Shown here: in pieces, positions 11,801 through 21,312 of the stretch | Numbering within the stretch: position 1 is the first letter of the stretch | Layout: the number at the start of each line of letters is the position of its first letter | Assembly (NCBI GenBank): GCA_037176905.1 | Contig: JBBBWG010001249.1 | Span: 4,813-35,557 of the forward strand | Length of the DNA stretch: 30,745 bases | Origin: Azolla pinnata | Lineage: Eukaryota; Streptophyta; Polypodiopsida; Salviniales; Salviniaceae | Reading direction: 5' to 3' | Program-made: the position numbers and the translations under genes | The notes under the pieces: generated by a model | What the model saw: only the letters and a program-made list of their open reading frames with translations | The model's database searches: none | What the model was told of the DNA's origin: nothing

Positions 11801-12789
11801 TAATTTGGAAGGGAGATCATGTATGGAAAGAATACGAGCTCAACATTCAAGAGCAAAAGTTGGTATAGAAGAGCTCAATTTTTAACAAATTTCCTATAGA
11901 AAGTATAGAGGTTAAACAAAGCCATAAGTATGTATGGAAATGCTGGAATATCAACTGAATTGGAAGAGAAACCTATAGAAAGTCTAAAAGTCTCAGTATT
12001 TCTACTAACTATTCAGGAAGACCTTGTAAAGGGAGCAATCGAACTTCAATATTTCAACATAGTTCTCATGGAAAGCACGCAGAAGAAGCATCGAGCTTCA
12101 ACATCTCAGCTACTTTCTACAGGAATTCTTGCATTGGAAGATTTTGAAAAAGGAACAAATTTTCAGCAAATTAGAAAAGAAAAACGTATGAAAGAAGCAG
12201 ACAACGTTTATGGCTCGAAAACGCTGACTAAGAATCATGCATGGTTGGAATCTGAATACAGAGGACGATGGAATTCATAGATCATTCTATTAGCTGCTTT
12301 TGGTGTGTGAATTGCGTTTAAAACCGATCAAGATCTTTCTTCTTTCGGACATGGATTAGATTCCCTTAATTGGTCGAGGGATGGAAGCTTGCTACTTCTT
12401 TCGGGAATTGTTTTCCCCTTTCGAAAGGCGAAGGAAAACAGGCATGCAGGATGCCAAAAGTCTTCGACATGAAACAGGATAGGGAAGGGAAAGGAAGCAC
12501 AATAAGAGTCAGAAAGAGAGAGAGAGAGAGAGAGAGGTGGGGGGGAGGAAGCTCAAAGCAGAAAGAGAAGAGGTCGACAGAGGCCTACCACATCTCCTGG
12601 ACGTATGTTGAGGGAGAGAAGCAGAGAGGAAGCGAGCCTCTTGCACCGTTCGAAGGTCTGCGACCAGGTATAGCGGAGGGAAGAGCCGTAGACGACGGAG
12701 GTGCGATCGCCGTAAGCAGAGGCGGTTCTCTCCAGGAACAGCAGCGGCGTGAGCGGGGGGTGATTGGCACGGCATTTCTCCATCGCCAT
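8900..12789 (-). CDS. Peroxisomal acyl-activating enzyme (AMP-forming acyl-CoA synthetase)
   Basis: Two minus-strand exons (12789-12589 and 10348-8900) join in phase 0 to give 549 residues. This is about the length of plant AAE1/AAE7-type enzymes. The family activates a carboxylic acid with ATP to an acyl-adenylate, then makes the CoA thioester. Visible motifs are the P-loop [12 protein letters not shown] (191-202), YGLTE (329-333), the TGD of GWFHTGDLG (422-424), the hinge [15 protein letters not shown] (438-452) and the catalytic-lysine motif PKTATGK (522-528, Lys528). The protein ends PMSKL; the terminal SKL is a canonical PTS1, placing it in the peroxisome. Exon 1 encodes the conserved N terminus ([22 protein letters not shown]). 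A second in-frame Met at residue 3 is an alternative start. Acetate, butyrate or an aromatic acid is a possible substrate; the sequence does not decide. Confidence 0.95.
10349..12588 (-). other. 2.2-kb intron of the acyl-activating enzyme
   Basis: Donor GTAGGC at 12588 and acceptor ATAG at 10349-10352. Exonic reading across the junction gives [24 protein letters not shown], which matches the family without a gap. Within about 11520-12110 a gag(c/t)t(t)caacat(t/c)tc motif recurs at about 11523, 11613, 11719, 11836 and 12093, with a weaker copy at 12041, suggesting an old decayed repeat of ~100-bp period. No nested gene is recognised. Confidence 0.8.
12511..12536. repeat. (GA)n microsatellite
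   Basis: An uninterrupted GA run just inside the intron, 50-75 bp downstream of the acyl-activating enzyme's exon-1 donor. On the sense (minus) strand it is a CT tract. Confidence 0.9.
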
Positions 12790-12814
12790 TCCTGCGGAAG
12801 ATCAGCGAACGAAG

Positions 12815-12970
12815 ACGGAAGCAGAAGACGCAGAAGACGCAGAAGCAGAAGAAGCAGAAGACGCAGAAGCAGAAGACGCAGAAGACGCAGAAGCAGAAGC
12901 CGAAGCAGAAGCAGAAGCAGAAGCCGAAGGCGATGGCGATGGCGATGGCGATGGCGATGGCGATGGAGAA
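12815..12970. repeat. GCAGAAGAC and GGCGAT tract in the AAE leader
   Basis: An imperfect gcagaag/acgcag run followed by about seven ggcgat-type units (12926-12966). It lies 25-180 bp upstream of the acyl-activating enzyme ATG. On the sense strand it reads CCATCGCC repeats followed by CTTCTG/CGTCTT repeats, a pyrimidine-rich leader or core promoter. All frames across it are open on both strands, so no protein is inferred. Confidence 0.8.
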
Positions 12971-13081
12971 GCAAGTGCAGAAGTTGTGCCTTTCTTTCTT
13001 TTTTTTCCTGTTTCTTTTCTCTGCGTTTTTCTTTTGGTTCTTTTCGCGCCTTTTAAATAATGGTACGACAGCGAACAGGCA

Positions 13082-13200
13082 AATAAAATAATAATACGAA
13101 TAATAATGACGTCAATAATAATAATAATGACGACAATAATAATAACCGGTTTAAAAAATAATAATGAGGATGAGGATGATGACGATGACGTTGACGGCGT
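13082..13200. repeat. AAT and GAC/GAT trinucleotide tract
   Basis: Interrupted aataat runs pass into gaggatgatgacgatgacg. This is part of the ~300-bp low-complexity region upstream of the acyl-activating enzyme. No gene. Confidence 0.8.
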
Positions 13201-13239
13201 CAGCAAACGACTGACGGTTGCGTCACGCGTGACGGCAGC

Positions 13240-13500
13240 GATTACGACGGCCCCCGTATAAATACGGTCCCGTATATGCCCCCGATCCGTATATGCCGAT
13301 CAGGACCGTATGGTGTGCCATGCATGGTATGGTGCGCATGGTATGGTGCGCGTATGGTATGCATGCACTGACTTATGGTGTGCGGCATGGTGGAGGCGCA
13401 ATGCCATGATTGGTCGTGGCATGGCCCTGCATGGCATGGCAATCATGGCTCCGTATGCCGCATGCCGGCCATGGCCGATAGTGCGCTGATGAGCTCATGG
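13240..13500. repeat. CCGTATA / CATGGTATGG imperfect repeats with palindromes
   Basis: Short related motifs (cgtata, ccgtatatgcc, catggtatgg) recur, including the perfect inverted motif ccgtataaatacgg near 13254-13267 that embeds TATAAATA. Such palindromic units can fold. No coding frame or known element is recognised; a promoter role for the TATA-like core is possible but unsupported. Confidence 0.6.
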
Positions 13501-13524
13501 TATGCCGACCATGTGCTGGTCATG

Positions 13525-13684
13525 CGTCATATGATGATGACAGCGCTGATGATGATGGTGGTGGCAGTGACGATGATGCCGATGGTGATGCTGGTGATGA
13601 TGATGGTGGTGGTGGTGGTGGCGATGATGATGATGTTGATGAAGACGTTGTTGATGATGGTGGTGGTGGTGGTGGTGGTGGCCG

Positions 13685-13716
<32 letters not shown>

Positions 13717-13830
13717 GGTGCTGATGATGATGGTGGTGACGGTGATGATGATGCCGATGCCGATGCTGATGGTGACGATGGTGATGATGCTGATAATGAT
13801 GATGGCGGTGGCGGTGGGCGATGATGGCTA
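13525..13830. repeat. GATGAT/GGTGGT trinucleotide tract
   Basis: About 300 bp dominated by gatgat and ggtggt triplets with gatgcc interruptions. The minus strand reads as poly-His/Pro/Ser and the plus strand as poly-Asp/Gly or poly-Met/Val. Long open frames on both strands in several registers are what a triplet repeat produces. A shorter related tract continues at 13980-14090. Confidence 0.9.
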
Positions 13831-13979
13831 TGCATAGCACGAAACGCCGAGGGAATACCAGGAGGGGCTTCCGAAGCGTATAAATACAATGCCCGTATGT
13901 CGTATGTCGATCGTCGGCGTATACCGTATGGGCGAATGTCGTATCATGTACATACACCGGTGAATGTGTCCCAGAAATG

Positions 13980-14090
13980 GGGATGATGAGGATGGTGAGG
14001 CCGGTGATGGTGATGATGGTGGGCATGATGAATGGCGATGGCCATGATGGTGGTCATGATGATGATGGTGGTGGTGGGGATGGTTTCACA
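13980..14090. repeat. Second GATGGT-rich tract
   Basis: A more interrupted version of the preceding triplet repeat, rich in gatgatgg and gtggtg, probably of the same origin. It is separated from it by a unique segment with cgtatgtcgtatgtc repeats and a TATAAATA at about 13880. Confidence 0.75.
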
Positions 14091-14212
14091 CTGGTGCCAA
14101 CGCATGTCCCGGGGGAACGGAGAGACAAACGGGAGTCGCCGCGGCAACTGATTCGGTACAAGCATTGTTTGCGTGTGGAAGTAGTGCAGTTCCCGGCTCG
14201 ATTCTGTGTGGA

Positions 14213-14279
14213 TAAGAAAAAACGGAAGAAGAAAAGAAACAGAAAAAGAAGGGAAAAAAAAGAAGAAGAAAAAAACCAA
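14213..14279. repeat. Polypurine GAAAA tract
   Basis: Almost uninterrupted purines (aagaag, gaaaa units) for about 65 bp. Such mirror-like homopurine DNA can form triplexes. No gene. Confidence 0.7.
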
Positions 14280-14518
14280 GGGGTCTGTATTCGTAAAAGA
14301 AAGCGCAACCAAAATAAAAATAAAAACGCCAGTCACTGACACATCAATCCATAGAACAATTGGAGGTGGGGAAGGAGAAGGGGAGGTTGGGTTTTTTCAA
14401 TTACCATTATTGATGGCGGAGTGGCAGTGGGCAGAGTGCAGTTCAGCTGCCTATTCAGAAGGGAAAGATTCTGGAATCATCCGGAACGGCGGCGGATGGG
14501 GGAGCATCAGCGCCATGA

Positions 14519-14560
14519 AGTGAATGAATGAATGAATGAATGAATGAATGAATGAATGAT
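14519..14560. repeat. (TGAA)n tetranucleotide microsatellite
   Basis: About ten perfect tgaa/gaat units, probably length-polymorphic. It reads as FIHS repeats on the minus strand. Confidence 0.95.
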
Positions 14561-14599
14561 CGCGATGGGAACGCAGAAAGCGAGCGGAATCGCGGGGCT

Positions 14600-15600
14600 T
14601 CTTCCTCCTGCAAGCAAGGGGAAACTGGAGCAGAATAACCCCATCCGCGGGCGGCTCCCGCATCACTGATGAGGCTCTCGGAGGCTTGTTCGTTTTCCTG
14701 TCGCAAAGTAAGTGAGATCTATGATGAAGTCAGCTTTGCTTTGATCGAGGAGTCGGAGAGACATTTGAGATTCTCTTCTAGCTAAGCGACAGCAAATGGT
14801 CGGTCGGCCGGCTTGCCCCCAGATCCTGTTTTTTCCTGTTCTGGGCCTCAAATATCGTATCGTTTAGTCCTCGAAAATAACACCGAATAATATCCTCTCA
14901 TTAGTTATCGAAAATTAACTCCCAAAGGCTACAAGGAATAATACCCCAGCTTATTTTATATATTGCACTCAAAAGGCCAGAGTTTTTCACCCAGAAGATC
15001 GCAGTGCCTGAATCCCTTCTCTGATGTGTAGATACAAACACTGTGCAAAGCCTTCGAGCGAGAAACAACAGACTCTTCGTGCGAACATCCTCCCACGCGC
15101 TGAACCTTTCGAGCGGTGGATGCTGCGTACAATATCTACCGTCGAATGATTGGATCGCTGGTCGAATGTTTTCCTTTACTATCGCGACCCGCTATTCGAC
15201 TGTCGTTCAAATCTCATTCTCTGGTGTTGCAATAGGATATAAAGTATCGCCATAAAGGGCACCTGCCATGAGCTGTATTTTCATTATGAGTTGACACCTA
15301 TCTTCAGATAAACCGATGAATCGATCCATTGGGTCGATACCATGTACACTCTTGATCGAACAACACCTTTACCAGGTTTTTATGGTGCAAGCTTTTGTTG
15401 TACCGTGTACGATTGCATCGTGCAGTGTATTGCTTAAAATTATCTGGGCAGATACCTCTGGCCTTATTTGTAAGGTGAATTCTTATTTCTATGTCTATGC
15501 AAGTCATATTAGAGTGGATCCGATTTTTTCTCACGATCATATAATTCCTCCTTTTCTGGTGATAATCATTTGTATAAAACTTTCTCATGCTCAATTTAAG
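14600..15600. other. Spacer, nothing recognised
   Basis: Both strands contain open frames up to about 150 codons (for example minus 15304-15765), but none shows a known domain or plausible splice context. The sequence becomes AT-rich to the right and leads into the transposon-derived region. Confidence 0.4.
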
Positions 15601-16345
15601 AAAGAAAAGAAAGCATTTAGGGTTAAATAATGGATTAAAGATTAGGGCGCCTTTAGATCGAGCGAGGCTAGATTTTACGATAGCTAGCTCAATGGAGGCC
15701 AGATTGAAGAGGAAGGGCAACAAGTGTTGGCTCAAAAGCAAACAATTGAGTTTCATATCTCTCATATGCAGGGTGGCAGGATCAAGACCTTCACGGAATC
15801 AAATGGTGGATATGATACAGGCGAAGATATTGGAACGAGTTGACAAAGTGGTAGATGTTCAGCTCTTGGGTAGAGGTTTCTATCATGTGGAGATGCAAAC
15901 ACCTCAATCTGTCCAAGAATTGGAGTTGAGTGGATCCAAGGGTTTCTATACACAATGGCAAAGAGGATTTGATCCAGCTGAAGCGGTTAATCAAGGACAA
16001 AAGATATTCCCAGTTACTGTTCTCTTTCCAGGTCTGACGAAGAAATTATTTCCAATTTTACATGCTATATAGCATCTAGAATTGGAGTGGTTCTTAATAC
16101 AATGCCAACCATGGCTACTAAAATTTCACAACCCTAGGGGATGCCATCAGTTGGAATAGTTGTTAATTCAGTAGAAGAATTACCAAGCAAGGTGATGATA
16201 ATTACACTTGATGGAACTCAAATAGAATAGAGAGTAGAATTTTCGAGATTGCCAAGGCGATGTTTCTTTGCTAGGAAACATAGACATTTGTTGAATTTTT
16301 GTCCACTAAAAGACAAGGAAACGTGCGACAACATAGTACTCCATT
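15600..16345 (+). mobile_element. Fossil retroelement ORF: DUF4283-like plus zinc knuckle
   Basis: The plus strand encodes a region resembling plant DUF4283 (GRGFYHV..., a tryptophan-containing WQRGFDP segment, then FPVTVLFPGL) followed about 70 codons later by a zinc-knuckle-like segment (around 16255-16310). This pair is typical of gag/ORF1 proteins of plant retroelements, most often LINE ORF1. The element class is not settled by what is left. It is broken in more than one place and appears old. No polymerase region is attached. The 3' side abuts a decayed DNA transposon on the opposite strand. Confidence 0.6.
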
Positions 16346-16800
16346 TTCCAATACAAATTTTGATACCCTCTGGATTGTCATGATAAGATAAAATTTCTTG
16401 AATCAAATTATATTTATACATGCTTTTCAATGTGGCAATGATCCCCAACATGTCTATTAGTTGATTCCAAGATGTGATATTAGCAAGAAAAAAGATTACT
16501 TTGATGTCATCTTGTTCAAATGCTTGCACATGACCTGGATAATTGTTAAGGACCAATAATACTCGATTATTGGTACAACGACGAATATATGACTCAAAAA
16601 CTTAACCAAACCACTTGTTAAACATGAGGATATCTATCCAAGTATTTTTCTAGGCAAAATAATGTATTGCCATGAATTTCTAACAATGCATGTTAGTTCC
16701 TTAGCTTTTTCAATCATTGTGATGCTAGGGATTCTTTCACTTCCAATTGCATTACGACACATAACTACAATAATTCACTCAAATAAGTTTATTTTACCAT
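16218..16800 (-). mobile_element. Decayed pogo/Tigger-like DNA transposase (DDE_1)
   Basis: On the minus strand a segment reads CRNAIGSERIP, then a KELTC region, then FNKWFG, LLVLNNYPGH and FFLANITSWNQLIDMLGIIATLKSMY. This order matches the DDE_1 superfamily of Tc1/mariner-pogo transposases: N-GS-KIP, an F..WF element, LLLLDNAPGH carrying the second catalytic Asp, and FLPPNTTS..QPLDQGVIATLK with the third. The catalytic LLLLDN aspartate is replaced by Asn (LNN), and the third catalytic position also looks altered. In-frame stops (for example after FNKWFG at about 16607) and a frame change upstream show it is inactive. Terminal inverted repeats were not identified. It overlaps the end of the plus-strand fossil at 16218-16345. 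Confidence 0.7.
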
Positions 16801-17007
16801 GAATCGTGGATGGATCTTCAGAGGGCAGAAACAATATATATATACGCACACACACAATAAGGCAACATCCCATTGCATAACATGTTCTCTCTTATCCTTT
16901 GATATTACCTCTTAGTTCTTAGGCCCTCGAGTTTATTTGACTCGTTATATACCCCAACAATTAGAATGATCTTTTCAACACTGGCATATGTTGATCACGT
17001 TAACATA

Positions 17008-17415
17008 TCTAAGAGTGGTCTTGCAAGATAGCATAAAGAAATTTGCAAGGAAACTTAAATCATGAGAAAAAGAAAGAGAATACACATGATAGAGATGAAA
17101 CAAAGAGAAAATACTTGGGAGAAAGATAAAATATACGCATTGCACTCGAGAACAATAATTATTTTGTATATACTTGATATTGAGCTTTATATAAACATAG
17201 TATATAAAGCTCAATATCTAAGTGTGGTCTTGCAAGATAACATAAAGAAATTTGCAAGGAAACTTAGATCATTAGAAAAAGAGAGAGAATACACATGAGG
17301 GGGATAAAATAAGGAGAAAATACTGGAGAAAGATAAAATATATATATTGCACTTAAGAATGATAATTATTTTGTATATACTTGATATTCAATTTTATATA
17401 CACATAATATACAAG
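17008..17415. repeat. ~205-bp tandem duplication, AT-rich
   Basis: Two head-to-tail copies (about 17008-17213 and 17217-17415) share gtggtcttgcaagata, aatttgcaaggaaactta, gagaatacacatga and attattttgtatatacttga in order. They differ by scattered substitutions and small gaps. They lie on the 3' side of the minus-strand copia fossil and could be remnants of its terminal repeat, but this is only inference from position. Confidence 0.8.
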
Positions 17416-17779
17416 TGATTGCATTAAAAGCTTTTGATCAAGTCTAAAATTAGACTTACAATCTAGAGTACATTATTGTTAATGAATAACTTTTATTATT
17501 TAATATTATTCAATGAAAAATGACGAATATATTCTTAAAATTGGGAATGCGTAATGGACATAACAACTAACTGATTCTCTAGATAACTTATTTTTATTGC
17601 GACTTTGCTCTTCGACACAATGCATGTTGTATGGTTTTCAACTCTTTGACGAGTTACTCCTCGACCACACATGTTGAGCTTACTTCTCAACACTCTTCCT
17701 CGTGGTCAACTATAAGCTTGAGATTATTTGTATTCTTGTGAGTTCACCCTTCTCCATCCTTGTTTTATACTCTTCCGTG
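17416..17779. other. AT-rich spacer between repeat and copia fossil
   Basis: No gene is recognised. It may include the decayed 3' end of the copia element to its right. Low GC matches the surrounding transposon-derived DNA. Confidence 0.4.
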
Positions 17780-18790
17780 ATCATGTAATCAAATTGTTTG
17801 TCATGATCAAATAAACAAAAATTATGACAATATCAATTTCAGTTAGTCTTATTTGCACAATCTTAGAGTTTGATCGATATGTCGACTTTATCTCCTTCAA
17901 TCGAATTGGTCCTTGGTGTTGTATGTAAAGGATGTCATGATTTACCATAACATGAAGTACCAAAATACTTGCTTAGCATAGTTAAGTTGTATCGTTCATA
18001 GTGATTGCATGAACTAACCAAGGAGCTAACCAAATAGCTAATATTTGACTAAGTGATATTAAGATTAATCAAACTTTAGATAATCTAGTTGTATAGAGTT
18101 ATGTTGAGATTCACCAGAGTCTGTTCTTAGCTTTAGGTTTTCGTCCAATGGTGTCGAGATGAGCTTAAATTTGGTCATCTTGAACTCGTAGAGTAGCTTC
18201 AACTCTTAATGGTGTTGTGTGAGTTGCAACTTATTCGATGTTTAGATTAGATGTCGAGAAAGTAATGCAGTTTGCTTATGTTGTTTATTTGATATGGTCA
18301 AAGAGTAGTGATTTAATCTTTTGTATTTTTGGCAAGTCTTCTCCATCGATGATGAGGTCGTCAACATATAAAATAATGAAAAGTGGGCTATTACTATTAT
18401 TTTGAATATAGATCTATTGCGACTTTTGAAATCAATTTGGTGAATTAGATAGCGTGTTATTTTCCAATGTCATGTTCATGAGACTTGCTTCAAAATGTTA
18501 TAAAGAAGTTTCTTTAGTCAACAAATAACTTTCGGGTGTGTAGTTGACACAAAACCAAATAATTGCATCATGTACATTTTGGATAAAGGTCTTATTATAA
18601 AATTAAAACAAGTTATGATTTGATAATAGATAATGAAATCGAAGTTAATGAAAAACATTTCACTAATCATAACAATCATTTCGCTTCCAATTGATACAAA
18701 CACACGACAAAGGCCTTTAAGACATAAGGGAGCCATATAACCTTTATGTATATTAAAGTTTAAACGAAAAAATATGCACACCATACTTGT
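17780..18790 (-). mobile_element. Ty1/copia fossil, reverse transcriptase to RNase H region
   Basis: On the minus strand the order of segments matches Ty1/copia pol: a VYMxQPxGF-like and VC.LKK.LY.LKQ-like stretch (about 18480-18590), then the LYVDDLI polymerase signature (about 18345-18375), and farther on a weak RNase H-end-like segment (about 17800-17860). The element is broken many times and looks old. Gag, protease and integrase were not seen. Terminal repeats could not be matched with confidence; the duplication at 17008-17415 is one candidate. Confidence 0.75.
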
Positions 18791-18799
18791 TACTACGAA

Positions 18800-19470
18800 T
18801 TATGTTATAGTTACAATAAAGACATATACTTTGTTATATCAAGGTTTGAACCCACAACCTCTTGATATATATACAAAACTTCTAAACATTGGAATAAAAT
18901 ATATTATTATTAAAATATTATTATTTTTTATAAAACTCTAAAACATTCTAAAATTTGTATTATTATTTAAATATAAAAAATAAATTACTTTAAAATATTT
19001 TTAAATAGTATATAAGGACCTATAAATAAATACTTATTTTAGTCGTTAGAACTAATTCAGTTCAAACTATCGAGACTTGAGAGAAAGAGAAAAATGAAAA
19101 TAAAATATCAACAAAAGAGACAGAAAGTAAGTGAGTAAGTGAGAGAATGATTGGAAGTAAAAACTAATTTATATTATAAGATAAAAATAAGGGTTACAAG
19201 AAATATGCTAAGAGAGTTGAAAACTAGTACCTATTTATAGGTCCTTATAAAGTATTATAAATATTTAGAATATTTAAAATAATAATATTTTTTTTAAATG
19301 TCTTGAAATGTTCAAGAGCTTTTTAAACACCATATAATAATAATATTTTAATATATAAAATATCTAATTCTAGTAATTAAAGATTTGATATATATATCAA
19401 GAGATCATGAAATCAAATCTTAATATATGAGAATGTATGTCTTTCATGGCAATAGTGACATACATCTAGG
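18800..19470. repeat. Large inverted repeat with ~170-bp spacer
   Basis: The left arm (about 18800-19050) and right arm (about 19220-19470) are diverged reverse complements. Landmarks are aggacctataaata (19016) against tatttataggtcct (19233), cctcttgatatatata (18858) against tatatatatcaagaga (19388), and aagacatata (18819) against tatgtcttt (19436). The arms contain indels. The structure resembles a foldback or MITE-like insertion or two opposed repeat copies; transcription would give a long hairpin. No coding content. Confidence 0.7.
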
Positions 19471-20222
19471 AATTTTTAAAATGTCATCAAAACTTTTGAA
19501 AAGTTTATGAGTAACATTTCAAAATACTTTAGTGCAAAACATAAAAAATTAATCTCCTTAATTTTTATCAAGAAACTTAAATACATTCTTCTCGTTTCGT
19601 TCGTCTTTTTTCTTCATGTCTATCTCCTTGTTTATCTTCTAGCTTCCTAAGTCATCCATGTTTCACCATTCGTAGCCTTGTCACTCGTAATCTTTTTGTC
19701 TATGCTTTTGTCATAGATCACTAGCAGTCACTAGCCCGTATTACGAACGATTTTGGTATATTTCAGAGTACATAAATAGATCGCTATAGCAAGCTATTAG
19801 ATTAGCACAAAAACTTCTACTTGTATCCTAATGGCTAATTATGGGTCTTGTTATGATGAAACCATAAGTTTAACCCTCAGCAAATAGATAAGTGTCACAT
19901 TAACCTTATATCATGATATTATCTTCCTTTTACGCTTGCCTTTTCAAAAGCCAAACACAATGCGAGCTTAAGCAAGAAACCAAAGTAAATTGAAGGGAGT
20001 ACGATCATGTGTGATTCTCACCTGGAGTGGAGCACGATCGAAAAACAAGATCAGCTTCTCACTGTGAGCAAGACTGGTTCTACAAAATACGCGAACCAGA
20101 ACAAAGCTCGAGGCTAGGGTTGAACCGAATCGATCTAATCAACAACATTGCGTTAGGAAGGAGATTGTAGTCAACTAGAATGTCCCACTATGACATTGTA
20201 GTGTTTGTAGCATTCAAGCATC
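19471..20222. other. AT-rich intergenic DNA, nothing recognised
   Basis: No gene or clear element. GC rises to the right of about 19980, where transposon-derived AT-rich DNA gives way to ordinary intergenic sequence. Confidence 0.4.
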
Positions 20223-20267
20223 TGTCTTTGTGTAGCTAATGATATGATCATCAGCTACACAAAGACA
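20223..20267. repeat. 45-bp near-perfect palindrome
   Basis: Arms tgtctttgtgtagct (20223-20237) and agctacacaaagaca (20253-20267) are perfect 15-base reverse complements. Pairing resumes inward after one mismatch (20238/20252) for five more base pairs, leaving a three-base centre. It can extrude as a cruciform or fold as an RNA hairpin. No transposon or terminator context was identified. Confidence 0.85.
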
Positions 20268-20640
20268 ACTTTGTGTACACCTTTGGACTACCAACAACTG
20301 GAGCTTTCGAGTGATTCAGTTTAGTTACGAGGTTTCACAAGTGGGCACAAATGGTCCTTTCTTCCGTCGCTCCAGAAGGTATGCAAAGACACGGTCGAAT
20401 TGTGCTCGACGAGCAACGATGCGATGGTGTCGCGATTATGGGACGCGAACGATGTTTTGTTGGACGTGTTTTGCCGCTTAAGGGGCCATGTGCGAACGAT
20501 ACCTTAACTTTCGGTGTATGTTTGCAACATGTATGAGCCAAAAGAAAAGGGGAATCCGATCCGATCGATCCTGCGATTTGTCGGCTTCCGACGGACGGAA
20601 TATCGGTCTCTTCGGCCCCGAATCATCGCAAGTTGTGCAA
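20268..20640. other. Intergenic DNA, nothing recognised
   Basis: Overlapping short frames on both strands (20335-20541) have no known domain. No gene is supported. Confidence 0.4.
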
Positions 20641-20730
20641 CAACACCACCATCATCATCATCATCACCATCATCATCACCATCATCATCATCACCATCAT
20701 CATCACCATCATCATCATCACCATCATCGG
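20641..20730. repeat. CAT/CAC trinucleotide tract
   Basis: About 29 consecutive CAT or CAC triplets. One plus frame reads poly-His and the minus strand reads Met/Val runs. Read as a microsatellite because no domain or gene structure surrounds it. Confidence 0.9.
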
Positions 20731-21114
20731 AAAAAAAATCTTTGCAGAGAAGGTCGAGTCTGACGAGGATGGGTCGATTTTTTCCCGGATGCCATCGATC
20801 AAAATCTGGCGAATTCGCGGAGTTGCGCAGAGAGACCAGCTCGACTCTGCATTGACCAATCGGGAGCTCGATCTGGGATCTGGGATCGGGGGGCGGGGGG
20901 GCGGCGCGGATCCCGACTCGACCCTAGCTCCGTGAAGAGATAATATGTTTTTTTTTTCTTTTTTTTTATTAATCCGGCATCTGCGGCGCAGAAGCAGATC
21001 GCTACCGATGGGCAGGGGCCCGTGGCACTGATCTGCGATCGGGTCGAAGATCTTCAGATCTGCATAATCTTATATATGCAGCCAGAAGCGGATCTACTGT
21101 TGGGGCGTAGATCT

Positions 21115-21180
21115 ACTGTATGTATGTACGTATATGTCTGTGTGTGTGTGTATGCGTGTACATACGTACGTATGTACGGA
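21115..21180. repeat. GTATGTAC / GTGT palindromic simple repeat
   Basis: gtatgtacgtatatg, a short GT run, then gtacatacgtacgtatgtac: self-complementary units built from tacgta. No gene is supported. Confidence 0.7.
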
Positions 21181-21312
21181 TATTTGTCCGCTTGCCATAC
21201 ATTGCATGTATGCATTCCTTCTTTCATTCATTTGATTCCTCTTTTGATTTTTTTTGTCCTGGTGTGAAACCGGCCGGATTCCCGCGAGGCCCTGCCAGCT
21301 CAGCGTCATCCG

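Noticed and set aside
2707-12789. P450 plus acyl-CoA synthetase as a biosynthetic gene cluster
   Set aside because: Only two enzymes, separated by 3.7 kb of repeats, with different compartments (ER and peroxisome) and no further pathway gene.
12370-13206. Arg/Ser-rich and Ala/Glu-rich frames over the AGAAGC tract
   Set aside because: They are artefacts of the repeat that forms the leader and first intron of the minus-strand acyl-activating enzyme.
13375-14026. Long poly-His, poly-Asp/Gly and poly-Ser frames on both strands
   Set aside because: They arise from GAT/GGT triplet repeats; several registers are open at once and none has flanking gene structure.
15304-15765. 153-codon minus-strand frame
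   Set aside because: No domain recognised, and it overlaps the opposite-strand retroelement fossil. Possibly transposon-derived, but not supportable as a gene.
20488-20763. Poly-histidine frame
   Set aside because: It is a CAT/CAC microsatellite, with no conserved protein around it.
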